Source: Pyrinomonadaceae bacterium
GTDB lineage: Bacteria; Acidobacteriota; Blastocatellia; Pyrinomonadales; Pyrinomonadaceae
Direction of reading: 5' to 3'
Length of the DNA stretch: 64,000 nt
NCBI GenBank assembly: GCA_019186825.1
Contig: JABARP010000012.1
Span: 197,532-261,531, forward strand
Below, piece after piece: positions 24,938 to 34,148 of this stretch. Within the stretch, counting starts at the first letter, position 1. Each line of letters begins with the position of its first letter. The notes beneath the pieces are model-generated. The model made no database searches, was not told where the DNA came from, and worked only from the letters and a program-made list of their open reading frames with translations. Made by a program: the position numbers and the translations under genes.

Positions 24938-25462
24938 ATGGCGATAAGGAAAAACACGGCGACGACGATCGTTGGTCGCACTGATCGGCTTTCGCCCCGG
25001 ACTTCGATGAAGATCGGCGAGGTTTCACAGGAATCGGGGGTAGGCGTCGAGGCCTTGAGATTCTACGAGCGCAGCGGGCTTCTGGGGAGACCCGCACGTT
25101 CGCAGAGCGGCTACCGGCTTTACGACGAGGGGGTGCTGGAGCGCCTCGCGTTCATCCGGAAGGCGCAATTCCTCGGTTTCTCGCTCGACGAGATCCGGCA
25201 CATCATCAGCGACGCCGAGAAGGGCGCGAGCCCGTGCGACAATGTCCGGGCGATCGTGCGGCGGCGCCTCGCGGAGGTGTCGGAGCGTATCAAGGAAATG
25301 CAGCGGCACCACCGGGAACTTACGCGCACTCTGGAAGAATGGGACGAGGTGGGCCGGGCACCGGGCAATATATGCGGTCTTATCGAAGGCACTCAGATGC
25401 AAAACCCATCGCCGACTAGCGTGCGCGTCACGCCGAAAAAGCAGAGAAAAAAGACGGCGTAG
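24938..25462 (+). CDS. MerR-family metal-responsive regulator
   Basis: 174 residues from ATG 24938, which has AGGGGGAC upstream; longer in-frame starts fall on the promoter. The DNA-binding head is MKIGEVSQESGVGVEALRFYE, preceded by a 23-residue basic extension. Metal-loop cysteines are C100 (GASPC) and C146 (NICGLIE). The Cys at the first position is typical of divalent sensors (ZntR, MerR, PbrR) rather than CueR, which has Ser there, although the genes it probably controls look like copper genes. A basic tail (PKKQRKKTA) ends the protein. The activator probably acts on its own promoter and the one at 25492. Confidence 0.88.
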   Translation: MAIRKNTATTIVGRTDRLSPRTSMKIGEVSQESGVGVEALRFYERSGLLGRPARSQSGYRLYDEGVLERLAFIRKAQFLGFSLDEIRHIISDAEKGASPCDNVRAIVRRRLAEVSERIKEMQRHHRELTRTLEEWDEVGRAPGNICGLIEGTQMQNPSPTSVRVTPKKQRKKTA

Positions 25463-25491
25463 ATTCTTTTCACATTTCTAGAAAAAAGGGC

Positions 25492-25523
25492 TTGACACTG
25501 TACTTGACTACAGAGAATAGACT
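25492..25523 (+). promoter_or_regulatory. MerR-type promoter for the copper chaperone/ATPase genes
   Basis: TTGACA at 25492-25497 and TAGACT at 25518-25523 are 20 bases apart. CTGTA and TACAG (25498-25502 and 25509-25513) form an inverted repeat inside the spacer, the place where MerR proteins bind. The first gene starts at 25580. Confidence 0.65.
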
Positions 25524-25579
25524 TTATCTATCGGGCGATTTTTCCCGAAATTATTACTGAGATCAATGAGGTATCAAAA

Positions 25580-25828
25580 ATGAAAGTAGCTAACGAATCA
25601 ACGAGCGAGCCGCGAAAGAATGACAATGGTTTCACGACGGTGACGGCTCCGGAAATAGTCTGCGGCGGCTGTGCGAGTTCGATCACGAAAGCGTTCGCGG
25701 ACGTCGAGGGCGTGTCCGCGGTCGAGGTGGATGTACAGACGAAAAGGGTGACGGTGCACCACGACCAGGCGACCTCGCGGGAAAAGATCGTCGAGGTGCT
25801 CGATCGCGCCGGTTATTCGGCGGAGTGA
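25580..25828 (+). CDS. HMA-domain metallochaperone (CopZ-like)
   Basis: 82 residues: a short polar lead and one ferredoxin-like HMA domain with the metal loop VCGGCASS (C28, C31) in the CxxC register. The usual Met before the first Cys is replaced by Ile-Val. It would carry Cu(I) or another soft metal to the P-type ATPase encoded 50 bases downstream. The MerR-type promoter directly upstream suggests metal induction of both. Confidence 0.88.
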   Translation: MKVANESTSEPRKNDNGFTTVTAPEIVCGGCASSITKAFADVEGVSAVEVDVQTKRVTVHHDQATSREKIVEVLDRAGYSAE

Positions 25829-25878
25829 GCGTACTTGATCGCGGTGCTGGTGGATCCGCGGGTGAACGGGAGGGATAA

Positions 25879-28623
25879 ATGATTACGACGAAAACGATCG
25901 ACCCGGTGTGCGGGATGGAGATCGATCCGGCGACCGCGGCGGGGCGGAGCGAGTACGAAGGCGAAACGTTCCACTTCTGTTCCCCCGCGTGCAAGGAGAA
26001 ATTCGACGCGGCACCGGAAGAATTCGCGGGTGCGAAGGAGGTCGAGAGCGTAGGCGGCAACAAGGAAGTTAGCAATGGGTTGACCACCAAACAAGCCACG
26101 GACGGAACGCACAACGACCATTCGCTTCCGGATGGTGCGGGCCAACGGGTCGACCTGCCGATTACGGGGATGACCTGCGCGGCGTGTGCGAACCGGATCG
26201 AGAAGCAGCTGAAAAAGCAGCCGGGGGTGGACGCTTGCTCGGTCAACTTCGCCACCGCGAAGGCGACCGTCAATTACGACCCAGCCAAGACAAATGTCGC
26301 CGCCCTGGTGCAGACCGTCAAAGACACCGGCTACGACACGGCTGGGACGGCACGCGCGGAGTTTGTGGTCGACGATTCCGCGCGTCCATCCGGCTCGGGC
26401 ATCCCTCTTGAAAATCATTTGATGAAACTGGGTGGCGTCGTAAAGGCGGGTTTCAACCTCGCCACGACGACCGTCGCGGTCGACTATTTACCCAGTTCCG
26501 CGGACGTGAAAGGGATTCGGGCGGCGATCGAGGACTTCGGCTACAAGGTTCGCGAAGTGTCCGGGAATTCCGACGGGGGAGAGGATTCGCTCGAACACGC
26601 CCACGCGGAGGAGTACCGAGATCTGAAGAAGAAGTTCTGGATCGCGGCGGTGCTCTCGCTGCCCGTGCTGATCATCGCGATGTCGCACGGGACCATCGAG
26701 TTTCTCGACTTTCCCGGCGTCAACTGGCTGCAGTTGGCGCTGACCGTCCCTGTCGTTTTTTACTGCGGGGCCCAATTTTACCGCGGCGCTTGGGCGGCAT
26801 TCCGGCACCGGGCGGCTGACATGAACACCCTGATCGCGGTAGGGACCGGGGCGGCATTCATATATTCGGTCCTCGCGACCGCGTTCCCCTCGTTTTTCAT
26901 GACCGCGACGCACGAAGCAATGGGCGGGGTGGCCGGAACGATGGCGGTGCCGGTTTATTTCGAGGCGGCGAGCGTGATCATCGCCCTGATCCTGCTCGGG
27001 CGGATGCTCGAAGCGAGGGCGAAGGGCCGCACCGGCGAGGCGATCAAAAAGCTCGTCGGCCTGCAGGCGAAAACCGCCCGCGTGATCCGCGACGGGCGCG
27101 AGATCGAGATCGAAACCGAGGAGGTCGTTCCGGACGACATCGTCCTGGTGCGACCGGGCGACAAGATTCCCGTCGATGGTGTGTTGACGGAAGGTTCGTC
27201 GGCGGTCGACGAGTCGATGCTCACGGGCGAGTCTATCCCGGTTGAAAAGAAGGTCGGGGACGAAATCTTCGGCGCAACGATCAACAAGACGGGAGCCTTT
27301 TCCTTCCGGGCGACGAAGGTGGGCAAAGACACGGCACTGCAGCAGATCGTCCGGCTCGTGCAGGACGCGCAGGGGTCCAAGCCGCCCATCGCAAAGCTCG
27401 CGGACACGATCAGCGGGATATTCACCCCTATCGTGATCTCCGTCGCGATCGCGACGTTCGTGGTGTGGTTCGTCGCTGCCTCGCCGGAGGTGCGGTTCGC
27501 GATGGCTCTGGTGAATTTCGTTTCGGTGCTGATCATCGCGTGCCCGTGTGCGCTCGGCCTCGCGACGCCGACGGCGATCATGGTCGGCACGGGCCGCGGC
27601 GCAGAGAACGGCATATTGATCAAGGGCGGCGACAGCCTGGAGACCGCTCACAAGCTCGACACGATCGTCCTCGACAAGACCGGCACGATCACCAAGGGCG
27701 AACCGGCTCTCACGGATATAGTCGCGGCCGACGGTTTCGCGGAGAACGAGTTTCTAAGAATAGTCGCGTCCGCCGAAAGGCAAAGCGAACATCCGCTTGC
27801 CGCCGCGATCGTGCGCGGCGCAGAGGAACGCGGGTTGGATTTTGCCAAACCGGAAAGCTTCAACGCCCTCGAAGGGCGCGGGATCGAATCGCGGGTCGCT
27901 GGCAAAGATCTGCTGCTCGGGAACGTGCGACTGATGAACGAACGGAAAATCGGACTCAACGGCGCAGAGACGACGGCGGAGAAACTTGCAACGGAGGGCA
28001 AAACGCCGATGTTCGCGGTGATCGACGGCAAGTTCGCCGGCGTGGTCGCCGTAGCCGACACCATCAAACCGGAATCAGCGGAAGCGATTGCCTCGCTGCG
28101 AAAGCTGGGGCTGGAAGTCGTTATGATGACCGGCGACAACCGCCGAACTGCAGAAGCGGTAGCGAGCGAGGTGGGGATCATCCGCGTGCTCGCGGAGGTG
28201 CTGCCGGAAGGCAAATCGGGCGAGATCAAACGCTTGCAGTCCGAGAAGAAACTGGTGGGGATGGTCGGGGACGGCATCAATGACGCTCCCGCTCTCGCGC
28301 AGGCGGACGTTGGGATCGCCATCGGCACGGGAACGGACGTCGCGATCGAGGCGAGCGACATAACACTGATCAAGGGCGATCTGCGCGGGGTGGTCACCGC
28401 GATCGGGTTGTCGAAGGCGACGATCCGTTCGGTCAAACAAAATTTGTTCTGGGCTTTCATCTACAACGTGATCGGGATCCCCATTGCGGCGGGGTTGCTA
28501 TACCCGCTCACAGGTTGGCTGCTCTCGCCGATCATCGCTTCGGCGGCGATGTCGCTTTCTTCGGTCTCGGTGGTGGCGAACAGCTTGCGACTGCGCAAAT
28601 TCGGCGCGCCGGTGGTTGGCTAA
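25879..28623 (+). CDS. copA: Copper-type P1B-1 ATPase with N-terminal YHS and HMA domains
   Basis: 914 residues. Residues 8-52 are a YHS domain (DPVCGMEID...[12 protein letters not shown]), residues 93-155 an HMA domain with [11 protein letters not shown] (C100, C103), and residues 170-225 an HMA-like fold without its cysteines. The core has [10 protein letters not shown], translocation motif [12 protein letters not shown] (C555, C557), [11 protein letters not shown] (D599), SEHPLAAAI and [23 protein letters not shown] with these helices marks Cu(I)/Ag(I) export. It is longer than usual CopA because of the YHS domain. The separate 49-residue YHS protein at 41035 closely resembles its first domain. 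Confidence 0.94.
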   Translation: MITTKTIDPVCGMEIDPATAAGRSEYEGETFHFCSPACKEKFDAAPEEFAGAKEVESVGGNKEVSNGLTTKQATDGTHNDHSLPDGAGQRVDLPITGMTCAACANRIEKQLKKQPGVDACSVNFATAKATVNYDPAKTNVAALVQTVKDTGYDTAGTARAEFVVDDSARPSGSGIPLENHLMKLGGVVKAGFNLATTTVAVDYLPSSADVKGIRAAIEDFGYKVREVSGNSDGGEDSLEHAHAEEYRDLKKKFWIAAVLSLPVLIIAMSHGTIEFLDFPGVNWLQLALTVPVVFYCGAQFYRGAWAAFRHRAADMNTLIAVGTGAAFIYSVLATAFPSFFMTATHEAMGGVAGTMAVPVYFEAASVIIALILLGRMLEARAKGRTGEAIKKLVGLQAKTARVIRDGREIEIETEEVVPDDIVLVRPGDKIPVDGVLTEGSSAVDESMLTGESIPVEKKVGDEIFGATINKTGAFSFRATKVGKDTALQQIVRLVQDAQGSKPPIAKLADTISGIFTPIVISVAIATFVVWFVAASPEVRFAMALVNFVSVLIIACPCALGLATPTAIMVGTGRGAENGILIKGGDSLETAHKLDTIVLDKTGTITKGEPALTDIVAADGFAENEFLRIVASAERQSEHPLAAAIVRGAEERGLDFAKPESFNALEGRGIESRVAGKDLLLGNVRLMNERKIGLNGAETTAEKLATEGKTPMFAVIDGKFAGVVAVADTIKPESAEAIASLRKLGLEVVMMTGDNRRTAEAVASEVGIIRVLAEVLPEGKSGEIKRLQSEKKLVGMVGDGINDAPALAQADVGIAIGTGTDVAIEASDITLIKGDLRGVVTAIGLSKATIRSVKQNLFWAFIYNVIGIPIAAGLLYPLTGWLLSPIIASAAMSLSSVSVVANSLRLRKFGAPVVG

Positions 28624-28640
28624 CCACTAAGAGGACTTAT

Positions 28641-29015
28641 ATGGACACAATGGAGATTGTCGTGATCGTGGGCGGCGTCGCTCTAATCGGTTTGACGCTG
28701 TGGTATTTCTTCGGTGAGCGCGAAAAGGTCGCTGCCGAAACGAACGAGACGGGCGTGCAGGAGATCAAGGTGACCGTTAAGGGCGGATACGCCCCTGACG
28801 TGATCGTGGTCAAGAAAGATGTGCCCGTGCGTCTGAATTTTTACCGTGACGAAACGTCGTCGTGCAGCGAGCAGGTGGTTTTCGGCGACTTCGGGATCGC
28901 CCGCGACCTCCCGGCTTTCAAGACCACCCCGATCGAGTTCACCCCGGCGGAAACGGGCGAGTTCACGTTCGCGTGCGGGATGAACATGCTCCGGGGGAAG
29001 CTGATCGTGCAGTAG
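28641..29015 (+). CDS. Membrane-anchored cupredoxin-like protein
   Basis: 124 residues from ATG 28641, 17 bases after the ATPase. One N-terminal helix (about 5-22) is followed by a single cupredoxin domain. SCSEQVVFGDFG and FACGMNMLRGKLIVQ supply Cys and Met ligands typical of the EfeO/Cupredoxin_1 group. It would bind copper on the periplasmic side, perhaps receiving ions from the ATPase. The same C-terminal motif ends the proteins at 34149 and 35421. Confidence 0.82.
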   Translation: MDTMEIVVIVGGVALIGLTLWYFFGEREKVAAETNETGVQEIKVTVKGGYAPDVIVVKKDVPVRLNFYRDETSSCSEQVVFGDFGIARDLPAFKTTPIEFTPAETGEFTFACGMNMLRGKLIVQ

Positions 29016-29234
29016 TTCGAAGAATCTCAGATGAAGTTGCGCCTGCTTGATAACAGACAGGTGTGTTCGATAGCGGGCGCTTTTCCAGGTTCGATTGTGC
29101 GATCGCCGGGTTCTTTAAAACGGTGTTTCTACTAGGTTTACCTGCGCTTGGGGCTGGATAGCAACGGCCTTCTGCCGAGGCACACTCATTGCACTAATCG
29201 TGGGATTACCAACCTGGTCGTTTAGGAGGATTGC

Positions 29235-29867
29235 GTGAAGGAGAAATTTGGAAAAAGGTTGAAGGCCCGGCTGGCGGCGTTACTTTGCGTTCTGGCGATC
29301 GGCTCGCCGGCCGGAGTGGTGCGGGTCTCGGCTCACGGTGGAGAGGATCATGGCGATCAGAAGCCGAAAACCGAGACGACCGCCAAAGGCGCGGTCCTCA
29401 GAACGACCCGCCTCAGCGATTTCGAGGTCACGGTGAAGCACCCGCCTCTGGAGCCGGGCACGATCGCCCATGGAAGTTTGTTCGTGACCAGGTATGCCAC
29501 TAATGAACCCGTCGACGCGGGTAACGTTCAGGTGGCCCTCGAGGCGCCGGGCGGTTCGATCTCCGAAGTCGCCGTCGCGAAATCCGCTACGGCCGGAAGC
29601 TACGCTCTCGACATCCCTGCCCTCACCGATGGGGGATACACGCTCCGCGTAACGTTAACGGTCGGCGGTAAAGCGAGCACCGCTACTTTCTCTGGCGTCG
29701 AGGTGCTCAACGGAGCGCCCGCGGCCGGTGCCGCTGCGTCCTGGTCAGGCTTTTTGTTGACCTCGATTTTCCTGATCGTGGGAATCGGCCTTTTTGCGGC
29801 CCTCGTTTACCTGTCGGTGCGGGTCGCGGGGCGCCGGACGCTCAGGGAGGAGACCGTTTCCGCGTGA
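29235..29867 (+). CDS. Exported single-pass protein of unknown function, RND-linked
   Basis: 210 residues from GTG 29235, with AGGAGGA upstream. A signal sequence (about 12-33) is followed by AHGGEDHGDQKP, then an immunoglobulin-like beta domain resembling FixH/YtkA folds (VTVKHPPLEPG...GGYTLRVTL) and a C-terminal membrane helix (about 175-195). Its stop overlaps the next GTG (GTGA). The N-terminal domain of the adaptor at 32137 has the same arrangement, so both probably sense or bind the metal of this RND set. The 219 bases before it hold nothing I can support. Confidence 0.65.
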   Translation: MKEKFGKRLKARLAALLCVLAIGSPAGVVRVSAHGGEDHGDQKPKTETTAKGAVLRTTRLSDFEVTVKHPPLEPGTIAHGSLFVTRYATNEPVDAGNVQVALEAPGGSISEVAVAKSATAGSYALDIPALTDGGYTLRVTLTVGGKASTATFSGVEVLNGAPAAGAAASWSGFLLTSIFLIVGIGLFAALVYLSVRVAGRRTLREETVSA

Positions 29868-31444
29868 GAACATTTCTCGTTCCACAATTCTTAGATTTTT
29901 TTTCGAACCGGGGAAGTTTCAAGGTGAAGGCATCAAGACGCGTTTGGACGTGGGGGGCGCCCCTCTTTTTTCTGACCGTTCCGGTCCTTGCACAGCAGCA
30001 ACCCATTCTTGTGCCGACTCAGCCGGCCGTTAAGCTCAGCTCCGTGGAGTCGGTCGCTCAGGATGGCCTGCCCGTCGAACGATTGATCTCGCTCGGTGCG
30101 AGCCGTCGTGCGGATCTCTTGGCGGCTCGACAAAGGCTGGCCGTCGCGGAGGGGCGGCTGCAGCAGGCGCGGCTTCGCCCCAATCCGACCTTGGACGCAG
30201 AATACGGATCACCTCGATTTTTGGGCGGTGAGGCGGAAAGCGATTTCTCGGTCGGCGTCACGCAGGTTTTCGAACTCGGCAGGAAACGCAGCCGCCGCGC
30301 GGCGGTCGCGGAGCTCGAGCTGAATCAGATACGCGCAGAGGTCGCCGCGCTGGAGCGGGAGTTGGCAATCGGCATCCGCTCGGCGTACATCGCCGCGATC
30401 GCGTCCGCCCGGCAGCTAGACGTGCTTGAGAGATTGATCGCCGGGAATGAGGAATTGGTTCGGGCGACCGACGCGAGGTTGAAAGAAGGCGACGTTGCAC
30501 CGCTGGATCTTAACTTGGTAAGGGTCGAGAACGACAGGCTCAAGGTGCAGGCGATCCAGGCGCGCGGGGAACTCGATACGCAGCTTTTACAGCTGCGAAC
30601 GCTCATTGGGGCGGACATAGCGGAGCCTCTGCGGATCGCGCCGCAGCCTGACCGTCCGCCGCGCTTCGACACGGGATTGAACGAACTGACCGAGATCGCC
30701 CTTCGGGAACGATCGGATCTCCGGGCTGCTCGGATCGGCGAGGAGCTTGGCTCGGCACGTATAAATCTGGCGCGCGCGAACGCAGTCCCGAACGTTTCGG
30801 CGGGAATCAGATACTCACGCACGAAGGGGATCGTCGATCTGCCCGGGCCGGTCAACGGCCGCGATTTCGCGACCGATCTAGACAACGAGCTTACTTTCGG
30901 GGTGTCGATCGACATCCCCGTCTTCAATCGCAATCAGGGCGAGATTGCCTCCGCGACCGGCGAACGGCTTCAAGCCACGCGCCAGCGCGAGTTTCTCGAA
31001 ACCACGATCAAACGCGACGTCGCCGTCGCGTTTCGCAAATACCGCGCCGCCGCCGAGGCTCTGGTGCTCAGCACTACGCAGATAATCCCGAGGTCGGAGG
31101 CGAACCTGCAAACGGTCCGCGCGGCGTACGGGGCCGGTGAGTTCTCGATCTTCGAGGTGGTCAACGAACAGCGGCGGTTGACGGAGAGCGTGACCACGCT
31201 GAACCAGGTGACGCGGGATTATTACAACGCCCTGACGGAACTGGAAACTGCAATCGGCCGCGAGCTGCCCGCGACGGGGTTTGCACCGAGCAGTTCCGTT
31301 CTGCCGGATGAACGGTTGAAACTGTCGCCGGAAGATCGGGCGAAGTTTCTCAAATCGATCCGGGATGTAGCGCCGAAAAACGATTTTGATGTGCTGAAGG
31401 GTCAGCAAACCCTATCTACGAAACAGGAGAAAGAGAATGACTAG
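29864..31444 (+). CDS. RND outer-membrane factor (CzcC/TolC family)
   Basis: 526 residues from GTG 29864, or about 506 from GTG 29923, which gives a cleaner signal peptide ending VLAQQQ. It has two TolC repeats, with RLRPNPTLDAEYGSPRF in the first and FGVSIDIPVFNRNQGEI in the second; YGAGEFSIFEVVNEQRRLTES marks the late helical hairpin. It should form the outer-membrane channel for the pump at 36535. The start overlaps the previous gene and the stop overlaps the next. Confidence 0.9.
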   Translation: MRTFLVPQFLDFFSNRGSFKVKASRRVWTWGAPLFFLTVPVLAQQQPILVPTQPAVKLSSVESVAQDGLPVERLISLGASRRADLLAARQRLAVAEGRLQQARLRPNPTLDAEYGSPRFLGGEAESDFSVGVTQVFELGRKRSRRAAVAELELNQIRAEVAALERELAIGIRSAYIAAIASARQLDVLERLIAGNEELVRATDARLKEGDVAPLDLNLVRVENDRLKVQAIQARGELDTQLLQLRTLIGADIAEPLRIAPQPDRPPRFDTGLNELTEIALRERSDLRAARIGEELGSARINLARANAVPNVSAGIRYSRTKGIVDLPGPVNGRDFATDLDNELTFGVSIDIPVFNRNQGEIASATGERLQATRQREFLETTIKRDVAVAFRKYRAAAEALVLSTTQIIPRSEANLQTVRAAYGAGEFSIFEVVNEQRRLTESVTTLNQVTRDYYNALTELETAIGRELPATGFAPSSSVLPDERLKLSPEDRAKFLKSIRDVAPKNDFDVLKGQQTLSTKQEKEND

Positions 31445-32072
31445 GATGACGTTAATGACGATTACGGGGGTCGCCGTGCTGTCGGCCCTCGCGGCCGGAT
31501 GCTCGACCGATTCGGTGGCAAATAACGCTACACAAGGAACGCGGCCTGCTGCCAACACGAATGCGGCCATTGCGAATACCGCCGCGGCGAACTCGGCCCA
31601 CGCTCAGACAGGCGACGAAACCCCGGCCCAGGTGAAAAGCGCATTGCCGGACGCTCAGAGCTTTACTACGCAGCACAAGGACGTTCCGCAAAATGCCATC
31701 GCGGACATCGAGAAGGATACCGGCGGCAAGGTGCCCGGGACGGACCACCATTCGTATCTCGCGTTTTCGACTGGGGGCGGAACGCGCAAGCAGATCGGAG
31801 CGGCGACCGTCGTGAAAGCGGATGGAAAAGATCTCGTGATCGTGTACGAGAACAAGGACGGATCGCCCTACATCAAGGAAGTGAAGGCAGATGGGGTTCC
31901 TGCACCTTTTCTCGCACAGTTCGCCGGAAAGGGCCACGACGACAAGTTCGCCTTCGGCACCGAGATAAAAGCCAACGGCGTGGACGAGGCCGCGGCGAAG
32001 GCGATCACGACGGCCGTTAAGGTCGATGTGTTGACGATGCAGGCGCTTTACGGCAAGGCACATACCCACTAA
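31437..32072 (+). CDS. Lipoprotein of unknown function in the RND operon
   Basis: 211 residues starting inside the last codons of the outer-membrane factor. A lipobox LAAGC follows a hydrophobic stretch (about 5-22), then a low-complexity Ala/Asn linker. The conserved-looking part runs from about 65, with GTDHHSYLAFSTGG, VKADGKDLVIVYENKDGSPYI and a His-containing end (GKAHTH). I do not recognise a domain; a distant likeness to FMN-binding-type beta sheets is too weak to use. It is likely exposed in the periplasm. Confidence 0.55.
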   Translation: MTRMTLMTITGVAVLSALAAGCSTDSVANNATQGTRPAANTNAAIANTAAANSAHAQTGDETPAQVKSALPDAQSFTTQHKDVPQNAIADIEKDTGGKVPGTDHHSYLAFSTGGGTRKQIGAATVVKADGKDLVIVYENKDGSPYIKEVKADGVPAPFLAQFAGKGHDDKFAFGTEIKANGVDEAAAKAITTAVKVDVLTMQALYGKAHTH

Positions 32073-32136
32073 ACGGAGATGAAGGCGGAGCGTAGGGTGT
32101 GTGCCTTTTGCACCCGCTCGAAAGTCCTACGAAACA

Positions 32137-34122
32137 ATGAAACTCGCGCTGTACCGATCTAAATTATTCCGACTGCCGGCGACCGTGGTGGTCATCGTGG
32201 CGTCGCTTTTGGGTGTCGTGCTCGCGAATGGTGAAGACGATCACGGCCCGCCCGCGTCCGCTTCGTCGGCCGCCGCGACTGGAACGATCGCGGTCGCGCG
32301 TGCCGAGCGGAACATCGACACCGACTCAGGGAAGTTTCTCGTGCGCATCGAGCGGTACCCGGCCGATCCGAGGGAAGGCGAGCTCGTTCAGATCGCCGTG
32401 AGGGTGCTGGAGAAAGTGGAGGGCGGCTTCGGCGCGAACGAGCCGATCGCGATCGAAGACGCCGTTGTTTCCATCACCGTGACGACCGCGGACGGCGGAA
32501 GCGTCGCCGCGAACGTCCCCGCGATCTTCGAAAAAGGCTTTTACCGCGCCGATCATTCCTTCGCGGGCGACGGGGATTTCAAGATCGTAGCCAACGTCGC
32601 CCCCAAAGACAATCGGACATTTTCGGCCGACTTTCCGGTCAGCGTCGCGAACGCCCCAATCCGTTGGAGTTTCTGGTTGGGGCTGTTGATCCTAAGTCTC
32701 GTCAGTTTCGGAACGGTCGGGGCCGTTTATTACTCGATGCGCAACGTGGAGGATCGGGGAGCGAAAATGAGACGGCTTGCCCCGGTCACGGCGCTTGCAC
32801 TTCTTTTTTTCGCGTTCGGGGTCGTCGCGTTGGCCTATCTTTCCCCGCCCCGCGAAACGCGGGCGATGGGGAATTTCGTCCCGAGCGGCGAGGCCGCGAC
32901 TAACGCGGCCGACACCGGAACGTTGTCAGTTTTGACCATCCCGAAAGAGTCCCAGCTTCTTTTCGGCATAAAGACCGAACCCGTCTCCACGCGACGGATC
33001 ACGAGCGGCATGAACGTCACCGGAACGGTGCGATCGCGCCCCGATGCCCGTGCCGTTATCGTGCCTCCGGTAGCTGGGCGTGTCGTCCTTCGCGAGGGGT
33101 TGTCGCTCGGAGCGGCGGTCGGACGCGGGGAGCAGATCGGTTACGTAGAGCAGGTGCTGGACGTTTCCGGTCAGACCGAACTCGAATCGCAACGGTTGGA
33201 GGTCGCCGCGCAGCAGCGCGAGGTGGAGGCCCGCAGACTCGAGATCCGTAATTCGGTTTTGCAACTTCAAGGGCAACAGGCCGAGCAGCGGGCGAAAGCA
33301 CAGCAGTCCCGCACGCAACTCGCTCAGGCCCAGCGTGAGCTTCGAAGGGCGGCGAATTTGGTGGAGGTTGGAGCCGTCCCGGTCAAGCGTCTCGAAGAGG
33401 CCCGAACCGCCGTCAGCGTCGCCGAGCAGGATGTTTCGGCGGCCGACCAGCAGGTCCGCTCGCTCGAATCGCAGATCAGGCAGACCCGCGCAGGCGAGAC
33501 GATCTTTCAATCGCCGCGGGTGAACGCGCCGTCGAGGAGTTTCCCCCTCACTTCCCCCGTGACCGGCATCGTCAACGACATCAAGGCGACGAGCGGGCAG
33601 GTGGTGGAGACCGGCGCGGAACTGATGTCGGTGGTCAATCTCTCGACCGTTCTGATCGAGGCTCAGGTTTTCGAGCGCGATCTTCCCGCGGTTCGCGAGT
33701 CCACGCGGGCGAGTTTCACCAGCGCGGCCCTGGGGGACGAGGTTTACACGGTCGGCACGCCGGACGGGGACGGGCGGCTGGTTTCAATCGGCCAAGCGGT
33801 GAACGAGCAGACTCGCACGGTGCCGGTCATCTATGAGGTGAAGAATCCGCTGAACCGACTGAAGGACGGGATGTTCGTCGAGATCACGATCGATACGAGT
33901 GGCGAGCGGCAGGTGCTCGCGGTTCCAAAATCCGCCGTGGTGAACGAGCAGGGCCAAACGTTCGTGTTCGTCTTCGACGGCGGAGAGACTTTTAGAAAAC
34001 GTGCCGTCGCGCTCGGTTCCGAGGGGGCCGACTATTTCGAGGTGAACTCCGGTTTGGAGGAGGGCGAGCGGGTCGTCACGGAGGGGATATACCAGCTCCG
34101 CTCGACGCAGCCTTCGGCGTAA
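32137..34122 (+). CDS. RND periplasmic adaptor with extra N-terminal sensor-like domain
   Basis: 661 residues from ATG 32137 (GTG 32101 is an alternative). After a signal helix and NGEDDHGPPA, an immunoglobulin-like domain (about 50-160) and two membrane helices (about 185-205 and 222-240) precede a normal adaptor: a barrel-sandwich (VPPVAGRVVLREGLSLGAAV), a coiled-coil hairpin (about 345-465), then TSPVTGIVNDIKATSGQVVE and the C-terminal domains. Usual CzcB adaptors are 400-500 residues, so the front part is an added module. It belongs with the outer-membrane factor upstream and pump at 36535. Confidence 0.88.
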   Translation: MKLALYRSKLFRLPATVVVIVASLLGVVLANGEDDHGPPASASSAAATGTIAVARAERNIDTDSGKFLVRIERYPADPREGELVQIAVRVLEKVEGGFGANEPIAIEDAVVSITVTTADGGSVAANVPAIFEKGFYRADHSFAGDGDFKIVANVAPKDNRTFSADFPVSVANAPIRWSFWLGLLILSLVSFGTVGAVYYSMRNVEDRGAKMRRLAPVTALALLFFAFGVVALAYLSPPRETRAMGNFVPSGEAATNAADTGTLSVLTIPKESQLLFGIKTEPVSTRRITSGMNVTGTVRSRPDARAVIVPPVAGRVVLREGLSLGAAVGRGEQIGYVEQVLDVSGQTELESQRLEVAAQQREVEARRLEIRNSVLQLQGQQAEQRAKAQQSRTQLAQAQRELRRAANLVEVGAVPVKRLEEARTAVSVAEQDVSAADQQVRSLESQIRQTRAGETIFQSPRVNAPSRSFPLTSPVTGIVNDIKATSGQVVETGAELMSVVNLSTVLIEAQVFERDLPAVRESTRASFTSAALGDEVYTVGTPDGDGRLVSIGQAVNEQTRTVPVIYEVKNPLNRLKDGMFVEITIDTSGERQVLAVPKSAVVNEQGQTFVFVFDGGETFRKRAVALGSEGADYFEVNSGLEEGERVVTEGIYQLRSTQPSA

Positions 34123-34148
34123 CTTTAGTTGTGATCGTTAATGAAATT

